NCBI RefSeq assembly: GCF_014652855.1
Contig: NZ_BMZP01000006.1
Span: 35,584-99,583, forward strand
Direction of reading: 5' to 3'
Origin: Novosphingobium pokkalii
GTDB lineage: Bacteria; Pseudomonadota; Alphaproteobacteria; Sphingomonadales; Sphingomonadaceae
DNA: 64,000 nucleotides
The translations under genes were made by a program, and so were the position numbers. The notes below the pieces were generated by a model. That model was not told the origin of the DNA. It saw only the letters and a list, made by a program, of their open reading frames with translations, and ran no database searches. Below are positions 36,180 to 45,234 of this stretch, piece by piece. How positions within the stretch are numbered: the first letter of the stretch is position 1; each line of letters opens with the position of its first letter.

Positions 36180-37031
36180 CTACCCCGCCAACGGCGCCTG
36201 CCAAGCCACGCCATAAGGCTGGCACAGCGCGGCCAGGCGGCCATCCTTCTGCATCTGGCCGACGATTTCTTCCAGCGCATCACCCAGCGTGCGGCTGGCT
36301 TCCTTCACCGCCATGCCCACGTCCCAGCCGGGGCTGGTCATCATCGGCAGCGGCCCCTTGCGGCGCGCAAAGCCCTTGCCTGCATCTTTCAGGCCATATT
36401 CCAACTGGGCATTGGTCGCCATGGCGGCGTCCGCCTCGCCCTTGACCAGCGCCGAAACGGCCGAAGCGCCATTGGGATAGTGCGTCACATCCCTGGCCAG
36501 AGCGCCGCCGAACTGGCCCATCAGGTAGTAATCGGGGATCGTGGCCACTTCCACGGCCAGCTTGTGCCCCTTGAACGCCACCGGCAGACCTTCGCATTCG
36601 AGGCCCCTGCCCGTGGCGCAGGCCAGCCCGAAGCGCTCGCGCGCATAGGGTGCAACGATCGCGACCTGGTCCTGCTGCGCAGCAAAGGCCGGATCGAACG
36701 GCACGTGCAGCATGACATCGGCCGCCTGGAAGCCCAGCAAGCCGCCCCGCCAGACGGCGTTGCGCAGATCATCTTCCACGCTTTCGCCGGCGGGAAAGAT
36801 CGCCAGGTCTGCTTTCACGCCCAGGGCTGCGGCCAGGGCCCGGCCCAGATCGGCATCGATCCCCTTGATCTGGCCGCCTTCTTCCCACGACCACGGCGCG
36901 TTGTCCTGATAGATCGCCACGCGCAGCATGCCGTTGGCCTTGACCTTGGCCAGGGGTGCTGCCTCGACAGCGCGGGGCAGAACCATGGCGGCGCCTAGGC
37001 CGGCGATCATGGCGCGGCGGGTCAGCGCCAC
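36180..37031 (-). CDS. Quinoprotein-associated periplasmic binding protein (XoxJ-like)
   Basis: The 283-residue exported protein has a signal peptide (RRAMIAGLGAAMVLPRAVEA) and a type 2 periplasmic-binding fold (LRVAIYQDNAPWSWEEGGQIKGIDADLGRALAAALG, SALVKGEADAAMATNAQLEYGL). It matches the family found beside PQQ dehydrogenases and annotated as ABC substrate-binding proteins, though no transporter genes accompany it. MxaJ/XoxJ members are thought to help mature or activate the quinoprotein. GTG start at 37031, three bases after the cytochrome stop, so co-transcribed. Binding a ligand or metal is possible but not shown. Confidence 0.85.
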   Translation of the reverse strand: MALTRRAMIAGLGAAMVLPRAVEAAPLAKVKANGMLRVAIYQDNAPWSWEEGGQIKGIDADLGRALAAALGVKADLAIFPAGESVEDDLRNAVWRGGLLGFQAADVMLHVPFDPAFAAQQDQVAIVAPYARERFGLACATGRGLECEGLPVAFKGHKLAVEVATIPDYYLMGQFGGALARDVTHYPNGASAVSALVKGEADAAMATNAQLEYGLKDAGKGFARRKGPLPMMTSPGWDVGMAVKEASRTLGDALEEIVGQMQKDGRLAALCQPYGVAWQAPLAG

Positions 37032-37034
37032 GGC

Positions 37035-37472
37035 TTATTCCTCGTGCACGGTTTCGAGCCAGGCGCGAATCGCCCAGCCGGCCTTCTGCCCCAGGATCTC
37101 GCCCATCGGCGGCATGTAGACCTTCCCGTCTCGCACCGAGCCGTGGTGATAGCGCTGCACGAACCATTCGTCTCCGGAATCGCCCAGCTCCAGATAGCGC
37201 AGATCGGGGGCGATGCCGCCGGAAATGGCATCGATGCCATGGCAGCGCGCGCAGTTCTGGGCATAGGCATGCTGGCCGATCTCGATCGCCTTGGCATTGC
37301 CGCGATAGGGATTGTGCTGCAACCAGGTGTCGTTGTTGGGCTGGATATCGGGCAGCGCGGTCGTGTCCACTGGCTGGGGCGTGACATCGCCATGGGCCAG
37401 AAGATGCGTGGCGCCGGCAAGGGCAAAAACCCCGGCTGCCGCGCTCAGCGCCAGTCGTCCGGTGAACTTCAT
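37035..37472 (-). CDS. pedF: Cytochrome c-550, PedF-like
   Basis: Periplasmic electron acceptor for the PQQ dehydrogenase. The 145-residue protein has a signal peptide (MKFTGRLALSAAAGVFALAGATHLLAHG) and one haem site CARCH, with a Met ligand probably in YMPPMGEILG. NNDTWLQHNPYRGN and the short C-terminal helix match the PedF family. Two ATGs are possible: 37472 is chosen for its normal signal peptide and AAAGGG nine bases before it; 37481 has that site touching the start codon. It is first in a two-gene operon with the XoxJ-like protein. Confidence 0.87.
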   Translation of the reverse strand: MKFTGRLALSAAAGVFALAGATHLLAHGDVTPQPVDTTALPDIQPNNDTWLQHNPYRGNAKAIEIGQHAYAQNCARCHGIDAISGGIAPDLRYLELGDSGDEWFVQRYHHGSVRDGKVYMPPMGEILGQKAGWAIRAWLETVHEE

Positions 37473-37537
37473 CGCATCCATCCCTTTCCCAGTGTTTATC
37501 GTCTGGCCATGGTGTGAACCATGCAGAGGCTTGGAGA

Positions 37538-37555
37538 AATTGACCTTTGGTCGAA
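37538..37555 (-). promoter_or_regulatory. Quinoprotein-regulon motif before cytochrome c-550
   Basis: In the cytochrome gene's sense, TTCGACCAAAGGTCAATT, about 66 bases before its start. It also lies 55 bases before the divergent beta-propeller gene and could serve both. Confidence 0.6.
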
Positions 37556-37609
37556 TGCCCATGCGCGCACGGGGCGGATAACGTGTTGGCCTGGAAGAGG
37601 ATGATAGCG

Positions 37610-38581
37610 ATGCGCTCGATTGCATGCGCGGCCCTGGCCGCATTCGCCGCGATAGTGCCCCTGGCCGCCGCGCAGGCACAGACCGTCTATGTCAGCAACG
37701 AGCGCGGCAACACGATCAGCGTGATCGACGGCGCGACGGCCAAGCCCATCGCCACCTGGCCGGTGGGCGAGCGGCCGCGCGGCATCACCTTGAGCAAGGA
37801 CGGCCGCTTCGTGCTGGTCTGCGTGAGCAACGACAACGCGGTGAAAGTGATCGACCGCCAGACCGGCACAATCCTGCGCGAGATCGGCGCCGGGCAGGAC
37901 CCGGAGCAGTTCTTCCTGAGCCAGGATGGCAAGACCGTGTTCGTGGCCAATGAAAACGACGCCGCCGTCAGTGCGATCGACCTCGCCAGCGGCCGCGTGG
38001 CGTTCCAGGTTTCCGTCGGCAAGGAACCCGAAGGCATCGCGCAAAGCCCGGATGGCCAATGGCTGGTGGTGACTTCAGAGGAAGACAACGCGGTAAGCTG
38101 GATCGACCTGGCCACGCATCAGGTGGTGTCGACGATGGAGACCGAAAAGCGCCCTCGCCACGTGGAATTCACCGCCGATGGCAAGGAACTGTGGATCGCC
38201 GCCGAAGTGGGCGGCGTGGTGCAGATCGCCGATCCCAAGACCCGCGCGATCACCGCCACGATCCACTTCGCGATCCCGGGCGTGCAGGATTACAAGATCA
38301 TGCCCTGCGGCATCCGCTTCACCCCCGATGGCAAGACCGCCGTGGTCGCGCTGGGCCGCGCCGACCGCATCGCCGTGATCGACGTGGCCAGCCGCACGGT
38401 GAAAGCCACGATCCCGGTGGGCAAGCGCGTGTGGCACCTGGCGCTCAACGCCGATGGTACGCGGGCCTATACCGCCAACGGCCTTTCGAACGATATTTCG
38501 GTGGTGGACCTGGTGGCAGGCAAGACCGTGGCCACGGTGCCGGCGGGGGTGGCACCCTGGGGGGCGGTGGTGGGGGATTGA
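37610..38581 (+). CDS. PQQ-catabolism-associated beta-propeller protein
   Basis: The 323-residue exported protein has a signal peptide (IACAALAAFAAIVPLAAAQAQ) and about seven YVTN-type repeats of 40-45 residues (TVYVSNERGNTISVIDGAT, KTVFVANENDAAVSAIDLAS, TRAYTANGLSNDISVVDLVAG). It matches the propeller family found beside PQQ-dependent alcohol catabolism genes. It binds no PQQ itself as far as the sequence shows. The ATG at 37610 has GAGGATG seven bases upstream; in-frame ATG 37601 is less well spaced. It is divergent from cytochrome c-550. Its role, perhaps in assembly or electron transfer, is unknown. Confidence 0.85.
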   Translation: MRSIACAALAAFAAIVPLAAAQAQTVYVSNERGNTISVIDGATAKPIATWPVGERPRGITLSKDGRFVLVCVSNDNAVKVIDRQTGTILREIGAGQDPEQFFLSQDGKTVFVANENDAAVSAIDLASGRVAFQVSVGKEPEGIAQSPDGQWLVVTSEEDNAVSWIDLATHQVVSTMETEKRPRHVEFTADGKELWIAAEVGGVVQIADPKTRAITATIHFAIPGVQDYKIMPCGIRFTPDGKTAVVALGRADRIAVIDVASRTVKATIPVGKRVWHLALNADGTRAYTANGLSNDISVVDLVAGKTVATVPAGVAPWGAVVGD

Positions 38582-38669
38582 TGGGGCGGAATTGGGGTTG
38601 ATAGATTTTTATGCGGTCGTTCCGGATACGGTGCTCTTGTAGACTGCGAATTTTGCCATTCAACGTCAA

Positions 38670-38759
38670 AGCAGGACCCCGGATCAAGTCCGGGGTGACG
38701 TTAAAACATTAAGATCAAAAAACTTTCTCGTCACCCCGGACTTGATCCGGGGTCCTGCT
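38670..38759. repeat. Perfect 31-bp inverted repeat, CCGGATCAAGTCCGG family
   Basis: Arms 38670-38700 and 38729-38759 are perfect complements with a 28-base AT-rich loop. The core CCCCGGATCAAGTCCGGGG recurs at 57295 and 57768. It lies in the 619 bases between the propeller and porin genes. It has no T-run but may still terminate the propeller transcript. Confidence 0.85.
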
Positions 38760-38854
38760 CAGTGGTTTGAGCCAAGGCAGCTTGCCCTCCCTTTCCTGAC
38801 CTTCCAACGGTTACGCATCAAACCTCGGTTACAGCCGTTCGGGCAGCATAATTG

Positions 38855-38906
38855 ATTTCGCGCAGAGGCGCCGAGAAAATGTCATCTCGGCGCCTCTGCG
38901 CGAAAT
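38855..38906. repeat. Perfect 22-bp inverted repeat
   Basis: Arms 38855-38876 and 38885-38906 are exact complements with an 8-base loop; the arm contains CGCAGAGGCGCCGAGA. It is unrelated in sequence to the other repeats in this window. It is not followed by a terminator-like T-run on the plus strand apart from a short ATTTTTCAAATTTTT stretch at about 38910. Confidence 0.8.
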
Positions 38907-39065
38907 ACCATTTTTCAAATTTTTGAGCCGCTGCCATTGCCATGCAAATGGCGTCGCTGAACCTCGTCCGTAGACGGGTTGACGAGCAATCCTTGCGCTT
39001 TGGCGTTGGTGATTGCTCGGCGCAAGAAGCCGACATGCCCCCTCCGACAGCCCTGCGGGCTGCCA

Positions 39066-39088
39066 CCTCCCCCACGATGTGGGGGAGG
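39066..39088. repeat. Small hairpin CCTCCCCCAC / GTGGGGGAGG
   Basis: 10-bp perfect stem with a GAT loop, a short dispersed-repeat type. It is 25 bases before the porin promoter motif. Between 38907 and 39065 I see no gene. Confidence 0.65.
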
Positions 39089-39112
39089 ACCTCTTAGTTC
39101 CTTGGAACGAGA

Positions 39113-39129
39113 ACCATAGTCCAATTTCG
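39113..39129 (+). promoter_or_regulatory. Quinoprotein-regulon motif before porin
   Basis: ACCATAGTCCAATTTCG, about 72 bases before the start at 39201. It is closest to the cytochrome c site (ACCAATAGTCCAATATCG in sense) and less like the aldehyde dehydrogenase site. The left TTCG half is not conserved here. Confidence 0.5.
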
Positions 39130-39200
39130 CGCTGACGCGGCCCGGCGCATCGTTTGATCCTGCCCTTTGGGGCAAGAAAACGATGGCAGGGGATGGACAA

Positions 39201-40637
39201 ATGAAGGCTCACAAGGGGCTGGCGGGCACGATGCTCGCCACGACGATTGCACTCGGGATCACGCTGGGCGCCACGCCCGCCATGGCCGGCACTTCGGCCG
39301 CGCTGCTCAAGCGACTGCACGAAAAGGGCATCCTGTCCGACGAGGAATACCAGCAATTGCTGCGCGAGGACGAGGCCGAGAACGCTGCGCCTGCGCCTGC
39401 GCCAGCCGCCGCGCCGGCCCCTGCGGCCGCGCCGGCCCCTGCGGCCGCGCCCGACAGCGACCGCTTCGTGCGCCGCACGGCCAGCGGCGTGGGCCTCGAA
39501 GTGGGCGACGTGACGCTCAGCTTCTCCGGTTCGGTCAACGGGTTCTATGTGCACGACAATCCGCAGACCGCCTCGGCCCGCACGGCGGTGACCGGCGGCA
39601 TTGCCAATGTCGGAGGCAACAGCACCTCTTCGGTGCGCAACGGCCTGCTGCCCGGCTTCCTGAAAGTGGAGGCCACCACGCACCAGGGCGGCTGGGACGT
39701 GGGCGCACACTTCGGCATGTATCCGGGCATCAACAGCGCGGCCTGGGGCGCGCTGGGCGCGAACAATGGCGGGCAGCCGACCGCGCTGGCCACCGCCGGC
39801 ATCGATTTCCGCCAAACCTACCTGACCTTCGGCCGCGCCGGCTTTGGCGAAGTGAAGATCGGGCGCGACATCGGCCTGTTCGGCTCCGACGCGATCCTGA
39901 ATGACATCACGCTGCTGTCTTCGGGTGCGCCGGGCGGCAATGTGGCCCCGGCCAACACCACGCTGGGCCGCATCGGCTCGGGCTATATCTACACCGATTT
40001 CCAGCCGCAGATCACCTATACCACGCCTTCGCTTTCCGGCTTCAAGGCAGCGTTCGGCGTGTTCCAGCCGCTCAGCTCGCTGACCGGCCCGGCCGAGCAG
40101 AACGGCAGCCCCGGCTTCCAGGCCAAGCTGACCTACGACGGCAAGGTCGGGCCGGTGGGCGCGCACCTGTGGGTCTCGGGCATCACGCAAAAGCATGACA
40201 CCCTCAACCGCACGCTGGCCTATACCGGCAAGGGCCTGGACCTGGGCGCCAAGCTGACCGCCGGCCCGGTCACGGCCGTGGGCTATTACTACACCGCCTC
40301 GGGCCTGGGCACGACCGTGCTCAACCTGTTCGACAGCGATGGCCTGGGCCATGCGCGCGACAGCCACGGCTTCTATGCCCAGGCCATGGCCACGTTCGGC
40401 AAAGTCTCGGTCGGCGGCAGCTATGGCGAAAGCCGGCTGAACTTCGCCAATGCCATCGATGCCGCCACTACGCCCACGCTGGTGGCCAAGAACAGCAGCT
40501 ATGTGGGCCAGGTCCGCTATGGCCTGACGAGCTGGGTCACGCTGATCGGCGAATATGTCTCGGCCAAGGCGCAGGCCCACAACGGAAACAGCGCCAAGTC
40601 CGACACGCTGGCGCTGGGTGGCATCCTGTTCTTCTGA
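39201..40637 (+). CDS. Porin-like outer-membrane protein
   Basis: The 478-residue exported protein has a signal peptide (AGTMLATTIALGITLGATPAMA). A short helical segment follows (LLKRLHEKGILSDEEYQQLLRE), then an Ala-Pro linker of about 22 residues and a beta-barrel of alternating strands ending in Phe-Phe (LALGGILFF). The barrel includes YLTFGRAGFGEVKIGRDIGLFG, typical of Gram-negative porins. The ATG at 39201 has AGGGGATGG upstream. Position in the alcohol oxidation island and the shared motif suggest it lets alcohol, metal or another small substrate through the outer membrane; the cargo is unknown. Confidence 0.85.
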   Translation: MKAHKGLAGTMLATTIALGITLGATPAMAGTSAALLKRLHEKGILSDEEYQQLLREDEAENAAPAPAPAAAPAPAAAPAPAAAPDSDRFVRRTASGVGLEVGDVTLSFSGSVNGFYVHDNPQTASARTAVTGGIANVGGNSTSSVRNGLLPGFLKVEATTHQGGWDVGAHFGMYPGINSAAWGALGANNGGQPTALATAGIDFRQTYLTFGRAGFGEVKIGRDIGLFGSDAILNDITLLSSGAPGGNVAPANTTLGRIGSGYIYTDFQPQITYTTPSLSGFKAAFGVFQPLSSLTGPAEQNGSPGFQAKLTYDGKVGPVGAHLWVSGITQKHDTLNRTLAYTGKGLDLGAKLTAGPVTAVGYYYTASGLGTTVLNLFDSDGLGHARDSHGFYAQAMATFGKVSVGGSYGESRLNFANAIDAATTPTLVAKNSSYVGQVRYGLTSWVTLIGEYVSAKAQAHNGNSAKSDTLALGGILFF

Positions 40638-40823
40638 TCGGCCCTTTACCCGGAACCCGATCAACCACGTCCCGGCGCTTGCTCTCCAGGCGCCGGGCCT
40701 TGGCCGGCCAGCCCAATTCCCCGGGCTGGCCGGCCTTTTGTTTTGCGAATTGGGCCATGCAGCAAAAAGGGCCAGGTGGCGCATGACACCCAGCCCTGCC
40801 CGGTTTGCGATCCGGAAAGAAAG

Positions 40824-41201
40824 CTATTTCAGGCTGGTGAGATAGCCGACCAGTTCGGCCCGCTTGGCCGGATCTTTCAGGCCGGGGAACGCCATCATGG
40901 TATTGGGCACCAGCGCGCGCGGATTCTCGATCCACTTGTCGAGCGTGGCGGCATTCCAGGTCAGGCCGGATTTCTTGAGCCCATCGGAATACTTGAACCC
41001 AGCGGCATGCGTGCCCGCCTTCTTGCCGACCACGCCATAGAGATTGGGGCCGATCTTGTTGGGGCCGCCCTTGGTGGCATCATGGCACACCGCGCAGCGC
41101 GCCCAAGTGGCCGGCGCCGGCCCGGCATGGGCAGTGCCGGCGATCAGCAGTGCGGCGGCGAGCGCCGGGGCAAGCGCAGGAACATTCAGGCGTTTCGACA
41201 T
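40824..41201 (-). CDS. Class I cytochrome c (c-550/552 type)
   Basis: The 125-residue periplasmic cytochrome has a signal peptide (ALAAALLIAGTAHAG), haem site CAVCH, KIGPNLYGVVGKKAGTHAAGFKYSDGLKKSGLTW, and the Met ligand in MMAFPGL. It is the mitochondrial-type cytochrome c fold of alphaproteobacteria. GGAGAAG precedes the ATG at 41201. It is convergent with the porin gene. The motif upstream links it to the quinoprotein genes, so it may carry electrons from cytochrome c-550 to the oxidase. Confidence 0.9.
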   Translation of the reverse strand: MSKRLNVPALAPALAAALLIAGTAHAGPAPATWARCAVCHDATKGGPNKIGPNLYGVVGKKAGTHAAGFKYSDGLKKSGLTWNAATLDKWIENPRALVPNTMMAFPGLKDPAKRAELVGYLTSLK

Positions 41202-41260
41202 AACTTCTCCACTCCACGGTCTCTTTCCGCCAGCCCTGCCACGATGCCCGCTCGGCCGAT

Positions 41261-41278
41261 ATTGGACTATTGGTCGAA
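41261..41278 (-). promoter_or_regulatory. Quinoprotein-regulon motif before cytochrome c
   Basis: In sense, TTCGACCAATAGTCCAAT, about 60 bases before the start at 41201. It matches 15 of 19 positions with the aldehyde dehydrogenase site. Confidence 0.6.
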
Positions 41279-41310
41279 CCGGGCGCTCATTTAGTTGGTT
41301 GGTTAATTGA

Positions 41311-42357
<1,047 letters not shown>

Positions 42358-42379
42358 ACCGGCGCCGGCCGGCAAGCTG

Positions 42380-42408
42380 TTGACAAATCGGGCGGCGAGG
42401 CCCATATG
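42380..42408 (+). promoter_or_regulatory. Sigma-70 promoter with no gene for about 400 bases
   Basis: TTGACA at 42380-42385, a 17-base spacer, and CATATG at 42403-42408. This is a near-consensus promoter 23 bases after the nitronate monooxygenase stop. The stretch from 42409 to 42810 has no convincing ORF. It contains GGATGG-atggct-CCATCC as a small stem at about 42632-42649. A small RNA or a long leader for the next small gene is possible. Confidence 0.5.
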
Positions 42409-42810
42409 ACGCGGTGCTGGCGGCGTAGACCCGCGCCCGGCCGACATTCGAACGCCTTGGCAAGCTTGTCTTGCTGTTGTTTCGGATTGCCCCATCCCGC
42501 TGTAACGAACGCTGTGATCCTGCGTTTCCCGACGGATGGGCCGTTTCGCGAAATCGAAACATCGGCGCTCTAGCATCCCCCACGGAACAGCGATTCCCTG
42601 GCCGCCTTCTCAAGGTGTGTGTGGCGCGCGGATGGATGGCTCCATCCTGCTGCTCTGCCTGCACAAAAGACCGGCCAGGCGTTGAACCAATTGCTCATGA
42701 CCTCATTGTGAGGCCTGTGCGCCCCGCGCTGGATCGGATCGGGCCGATTGCCCACCCGACCGGCCCGCGCAGATGCCTCGCGACGCCCTGATTCAAGAAA
42801 CAGAGACAAG

Positions 42811-42957
42811 ATGAATACGACTTATTCCCATACCCCCACCAAGCTACATACCCCCCACGGCCTGCCCGCAACCCCGCGCGTTGCCCGTGTCACCCGCGCT
42901 CCGGGCATTCTCAGCCGCCAGGAACTGCGCGACGCCGTCGCCCAGATGGTGGGTTGA
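42811..42957 (+). CDS. Small hypothetical protein, 48 residues
   Basis: I do not recognise the family with confidence. The protein is basic and hydrophilic, with His-Thr-Pro-rich N-terminal residues (MNTTYSHTPTKLHTPHGLP) and a helical C-terminus ILSRQELRDAVAQMVG, a tail like that of small sphingomonad proteins of unknown role. A weak AGAGACAAG precedes the ATG. It may be the only protein from the promoter at 42380. Confidence is limited by size. Confidence 0.5.
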   Translation: MNTTYSHTPTKLHTPHGLPATPRVARVTRAPGILSRQELRDAVAQMVG

Positions 42958-43010
42958 CCTGATAGTGGGCTGATTCCGGCGGCGGCCAAGCCGCCGCCCG
43001 ACCTTTCTCT

Positions 43011-43307
43011 TCAGGCCTGGATCGACACGGCAGCCACGTCCGGCTTGGGCTGTGGCAAGCGAAACGGAAAACCCGGCTCGCGCGCCACGCTTTCCACCGC
43101 ATCCCCGCCGATCACGGCCCCGCTTTCCGTCACCACGCGGAAAATGCTGCGATCCTGCGTGTCCCAGCGCAGCAGCATGAGCATGATCTTGGCGAGGGCT
43201 TCGGGCCGCACACTGCCGATGCGCTGAAACCCACTGACACGGGGAGCAAGCCCCTCGTCCGGGGGCGTCCATTCCAACCACGCCAATTCAGTCCAGTTTC
43301 TGTCCAT
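43011..43307 (-). CDS. Hypothetical protein, 98 residues
   Basis: Unrecognised. The protein starts MDRNWTELAWLEWTPPDEG, continues with an amphipathic helix (RPEALAKIMLMLLRW) and a strand-rich C-terminal half with IFRVVTESGAVIGGDAVESVAR. No signal peptide or membrane segment. GAGGAAAC lies just before the ATG at 43307, which favours that start over one 13 codons upstream. It is convergent with the 48-residue gene. From 43308 to 43605 I see only AT-richer sequence, probably its promoter and the downstream end of the tRNA gene. Confidence 0.6.
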   Translation of the reverse strand: MDRNWTELAWLEWTPPDEGLAPRVSGFQRIGSVRPEALAKIMLMLLRWDTQDRSIFRVVTESGAVIGGDAVESVAREPGFPFRLPQPKPDVAAVSIQA

Positions 43308-43605
43308 CGTTTCCTCGAAGGCTGGCGACAAGAAGGGCTCGCACAACCCGGGAAGGATTGGCGAGGACGCAACATTTCTTGTTGTTTTCCGGACACTTCC
43401 TTAAGGCAATTTACGAAAGTTAACAATCCTCCAATTTGGGTATGAACGGCCCACCAGACCGGCACGCGCGTCGGTTCTCCGCAGCAGCCAGGGCACGAGA
43501 GAGGAATAACAATGTGATACAAGACAGCCAGCAACCGCTGAGCGGGCACGAGCCAAGAACGGCCTAAAGAGGCCGGGCCGCTGCGCAAGGCGTTCTGGGC
43601 GGAGG

Positions 43606-43681
43606 TGGTGAGCCCTGCTGGATTCGAACCAGCGACCTACTGATTAAAAGTCAGTTGCTCTACCGACTGAGCTAAGGGCCC
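43606..43681 (-). tRNA. tRNA-Lys (TTT anticodon)
   Basis: Reading the minus strand, the acceptor stem GGGCCCT pairs with AGGGCTC. The D arm is AGCTCAGTCGGTAGAGC, the anticodon loop CTTTTAA gives anticodon TTT between ACTGA and TCAGT, and the T arm is CTGGTTCGAATCCAG. The 3' CCA is encoded (43606-43608). Total 76 bases including CCA. Confidence 0.96.
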
Positions 43682-43713
43682 CCGTGGCGCCGCGTGGCGC
43701 GTGGTTGGTGCGC

Positions 43714-44232
43714 TCACCTAGGGGCGGGGCGGCGGCGGGTCAAGCGGGAAGCCAGGTGTTTTGTGGCCAAACCTGTGAGCGGGTCGCGCCAGTCCGGGGC
43801 GATGCGCATGGCCGGGCCCATCACGAAGGGGCGCTGGCGGCAGGCTGGATGGGGAATCACCAGGTTGGCGTGGATATCGGCCAGCGCCCCGCCCGACCAC
43901 AGCACGATATCGAGATCGAGCGTGCGCGCCCGCCACGGGGCGCCGCGGCGGACGCGGCCGAAGCGGTGTTCCAGGCCTTGCAGGCGGGCGAGCAGTTGCG
44001 CCGGCTCGAGCGGCGTGGTGATCACCGCGCAGGCATTGGCATAGCGGCGGCGCGATGGGCCGAGCGGCGCGCTGGCGATGATCGGCGAGAGTGCCCTGAC
44101 CGCGAGGCCCGCATCGTCGAGCGCGCGCGCCGCCGCGCGCAGCACCTGGGCCGGGGCACCGTGGCGCGCATGGCGCACGTTGGAACCCAGGGCGATCAGG
44201 TACTGATGCGGCGGGGCGGCGGCAGGGGCCAT
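43714..44232 (-). CDS. folK: Hydroxymethyldihydropteridine pyrophosphokinase
   Basis: Transfers pyrophosphate from ATP to 6-hydroxymethyl-7,8-dihydropterin in folate synthesis. The 172-residue protein starts YLIALGSNV and has the HPPK signature region EHRFGRVRRGAPWRARTLDLDIVLW, followed by IPHPACRQRPFVMGP. The C-terminal tail of about 20 residues is basic and unconserved. It starts seven bases after the stop of aguB and is probably co-transcribed. The tRNA-Lys gene follows. Confidence 0.92.
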   Translation of the reverse strand: MAPAAAPPHQYLIALGSNVRHARHGAPAQVLRAAARALDDAGLAVRALSPIIASAPLGPSRRRYANACAVITTPLEPAQLLARLQGLEHRFGRVRRGAPWRARTLDLDIVLWSGGALADIHANLVIPHPACRQRPFVMGPAMRIAPDWRDPLTGLATKHLASRLTRRRPAPR

Positions 44233-44239
44233 CGCGCGG

Positions 44240-45094
44240 TCAGATATCCTGCGCCAGGCGCGTGTAGAGTTGCGGGCGGCGATCGCGGAAGAAGCCCATG
44301 CCGGCGCGATGGCGCGCGGCCGCAGCGAGATCGAGCGTGGCGACCAGCACGCCGCTTTCCGCCGCGCCGTATTCGGCCAGGAAATCGCCCCATTCGTTGG
44401 CGATGAAGCTGTGGCCGTAGAAGGCCTGGTCGTTTTCCTCCACGCCGATGCGGTTGGCGGCGACCACCGGCATGCAGTTGGACGCGGCATGGCCGAGCAT
44501 CGCGCGGCGCCAGACGCGGCTGGTGTCGAGATCGGCGTCGTAGGGTTCGCTGCCGATGGCCGTGGGATAGAACAGCACTTGCGCGCCCATCAGGGCCATG
44601 GCGCGCGCGCACTCGGGATACCATTGGTCCCAGCACACGCCCACGCCGATGCGCGTGCCGAACACGTCCCACACCTTGAACCCGGTGTTGCCGGGGCGGA
44701 AATAATACTTTTCCTCGTAGCCCGGGCCATCGGGAATGTGGCTCTTGCGATAGGTGCCCATGATCTCGCCATCGGCATCGATCATCGCCAGGGTGTTGTA
44801 ATAGTGCGGCCCTTCCCGCTCGAAGAAACTGGTGGGAATGGCGATGCCCAGGCGCTTGGCCAGCTTCTGCATGGCCTTGACCGAAGGATCGCTGTCCAGC
44901 GGATGGGCCAGGGCAAAGCGCGCTTCGTCCTCGGTCACGCAGAAATAGGGGCCGGCAAAGAGTTCGGGCGGCAGCACCACCTGCGCGCCTTGCGCGGCAG
45001 CCTGCTCCACCAGGGCGGAAACGGCGGCGATGTTGTCTGCCGCATCGGGCGAGTTGAGCGCGAGCTGGAGCGCGGCCACGGAAAGCTGGGTCAT
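44240..45094 (-). CDS. aguB: N-carbamoylputrescine amidohydrolase
   Basis: Hydrolyses N-carbamoylputrescine to putrescine in the arginine-agmatine route of polyamine synthesis. The 284-residue protein is a nitrilase-superfamily enzyme with the catalytic Glu in LPPELFAGPYF, Lys in YRKSHIPDGPGYEEKYYFRPG and Cys in GVGVCWDQWYPE. The sequence around these three matches the AguB branch closely. ATG at 45094. It precedes folK. No agmatine deiminase gene (aguA) is in the window. Confidence 0.92.
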   Translation of the reverse strand: MTQLSVAALQLALNSPDAADNIAAVSALVEQAAAQGAQVVLPPELFAGPYFCVTEDEARFALAHPLDSDPSVKAMQKLAKRLGIAIPTSFFEREGPHYYNTLAMIDADGEIMGTYRKSHIPDGPGYEEKYYFRPGNTGFKVWDVFGTRIGVGVCWDQWYPECARAMALMGAQVLFYPTAIGSEPYDADLDTSRVWRRAMLGHAASNCMPVVAANRIGVEENDQAFYGHSFIANEWGDFLAEYGAAESGVLVATLDLAAAARHRAGMGFFRDRRPQLYTRLAQDI

Positions 45095-45234
45095 GGGCCA
45101 GCATCTATGCGCTTGGGCGTGTCAATTCAACGACAGCGGCCAATTCGCCCGCAAGAGCCAATTCGCTTGCAAGAGGATGACAGGCGCGCAGGCCGTTCCT
45201 ATCTGGGCGGCAAATCTTGCAGAAAGGGTTGTTT

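Noticed and set aside
42409..42810. 6S RNA or tmRNA in the gene-free stretch
   Set aside because: I could not fold the expected closing stem with central bubble, nor find a tRNA-like end; left as an unassigned transcript.
43130..43588. 152-codon minus-strand ORF before the tRNA
   Set aside because: It overlaps the better-supported 98-residue gene in another frame and has no ribosome site or recognisable domain.
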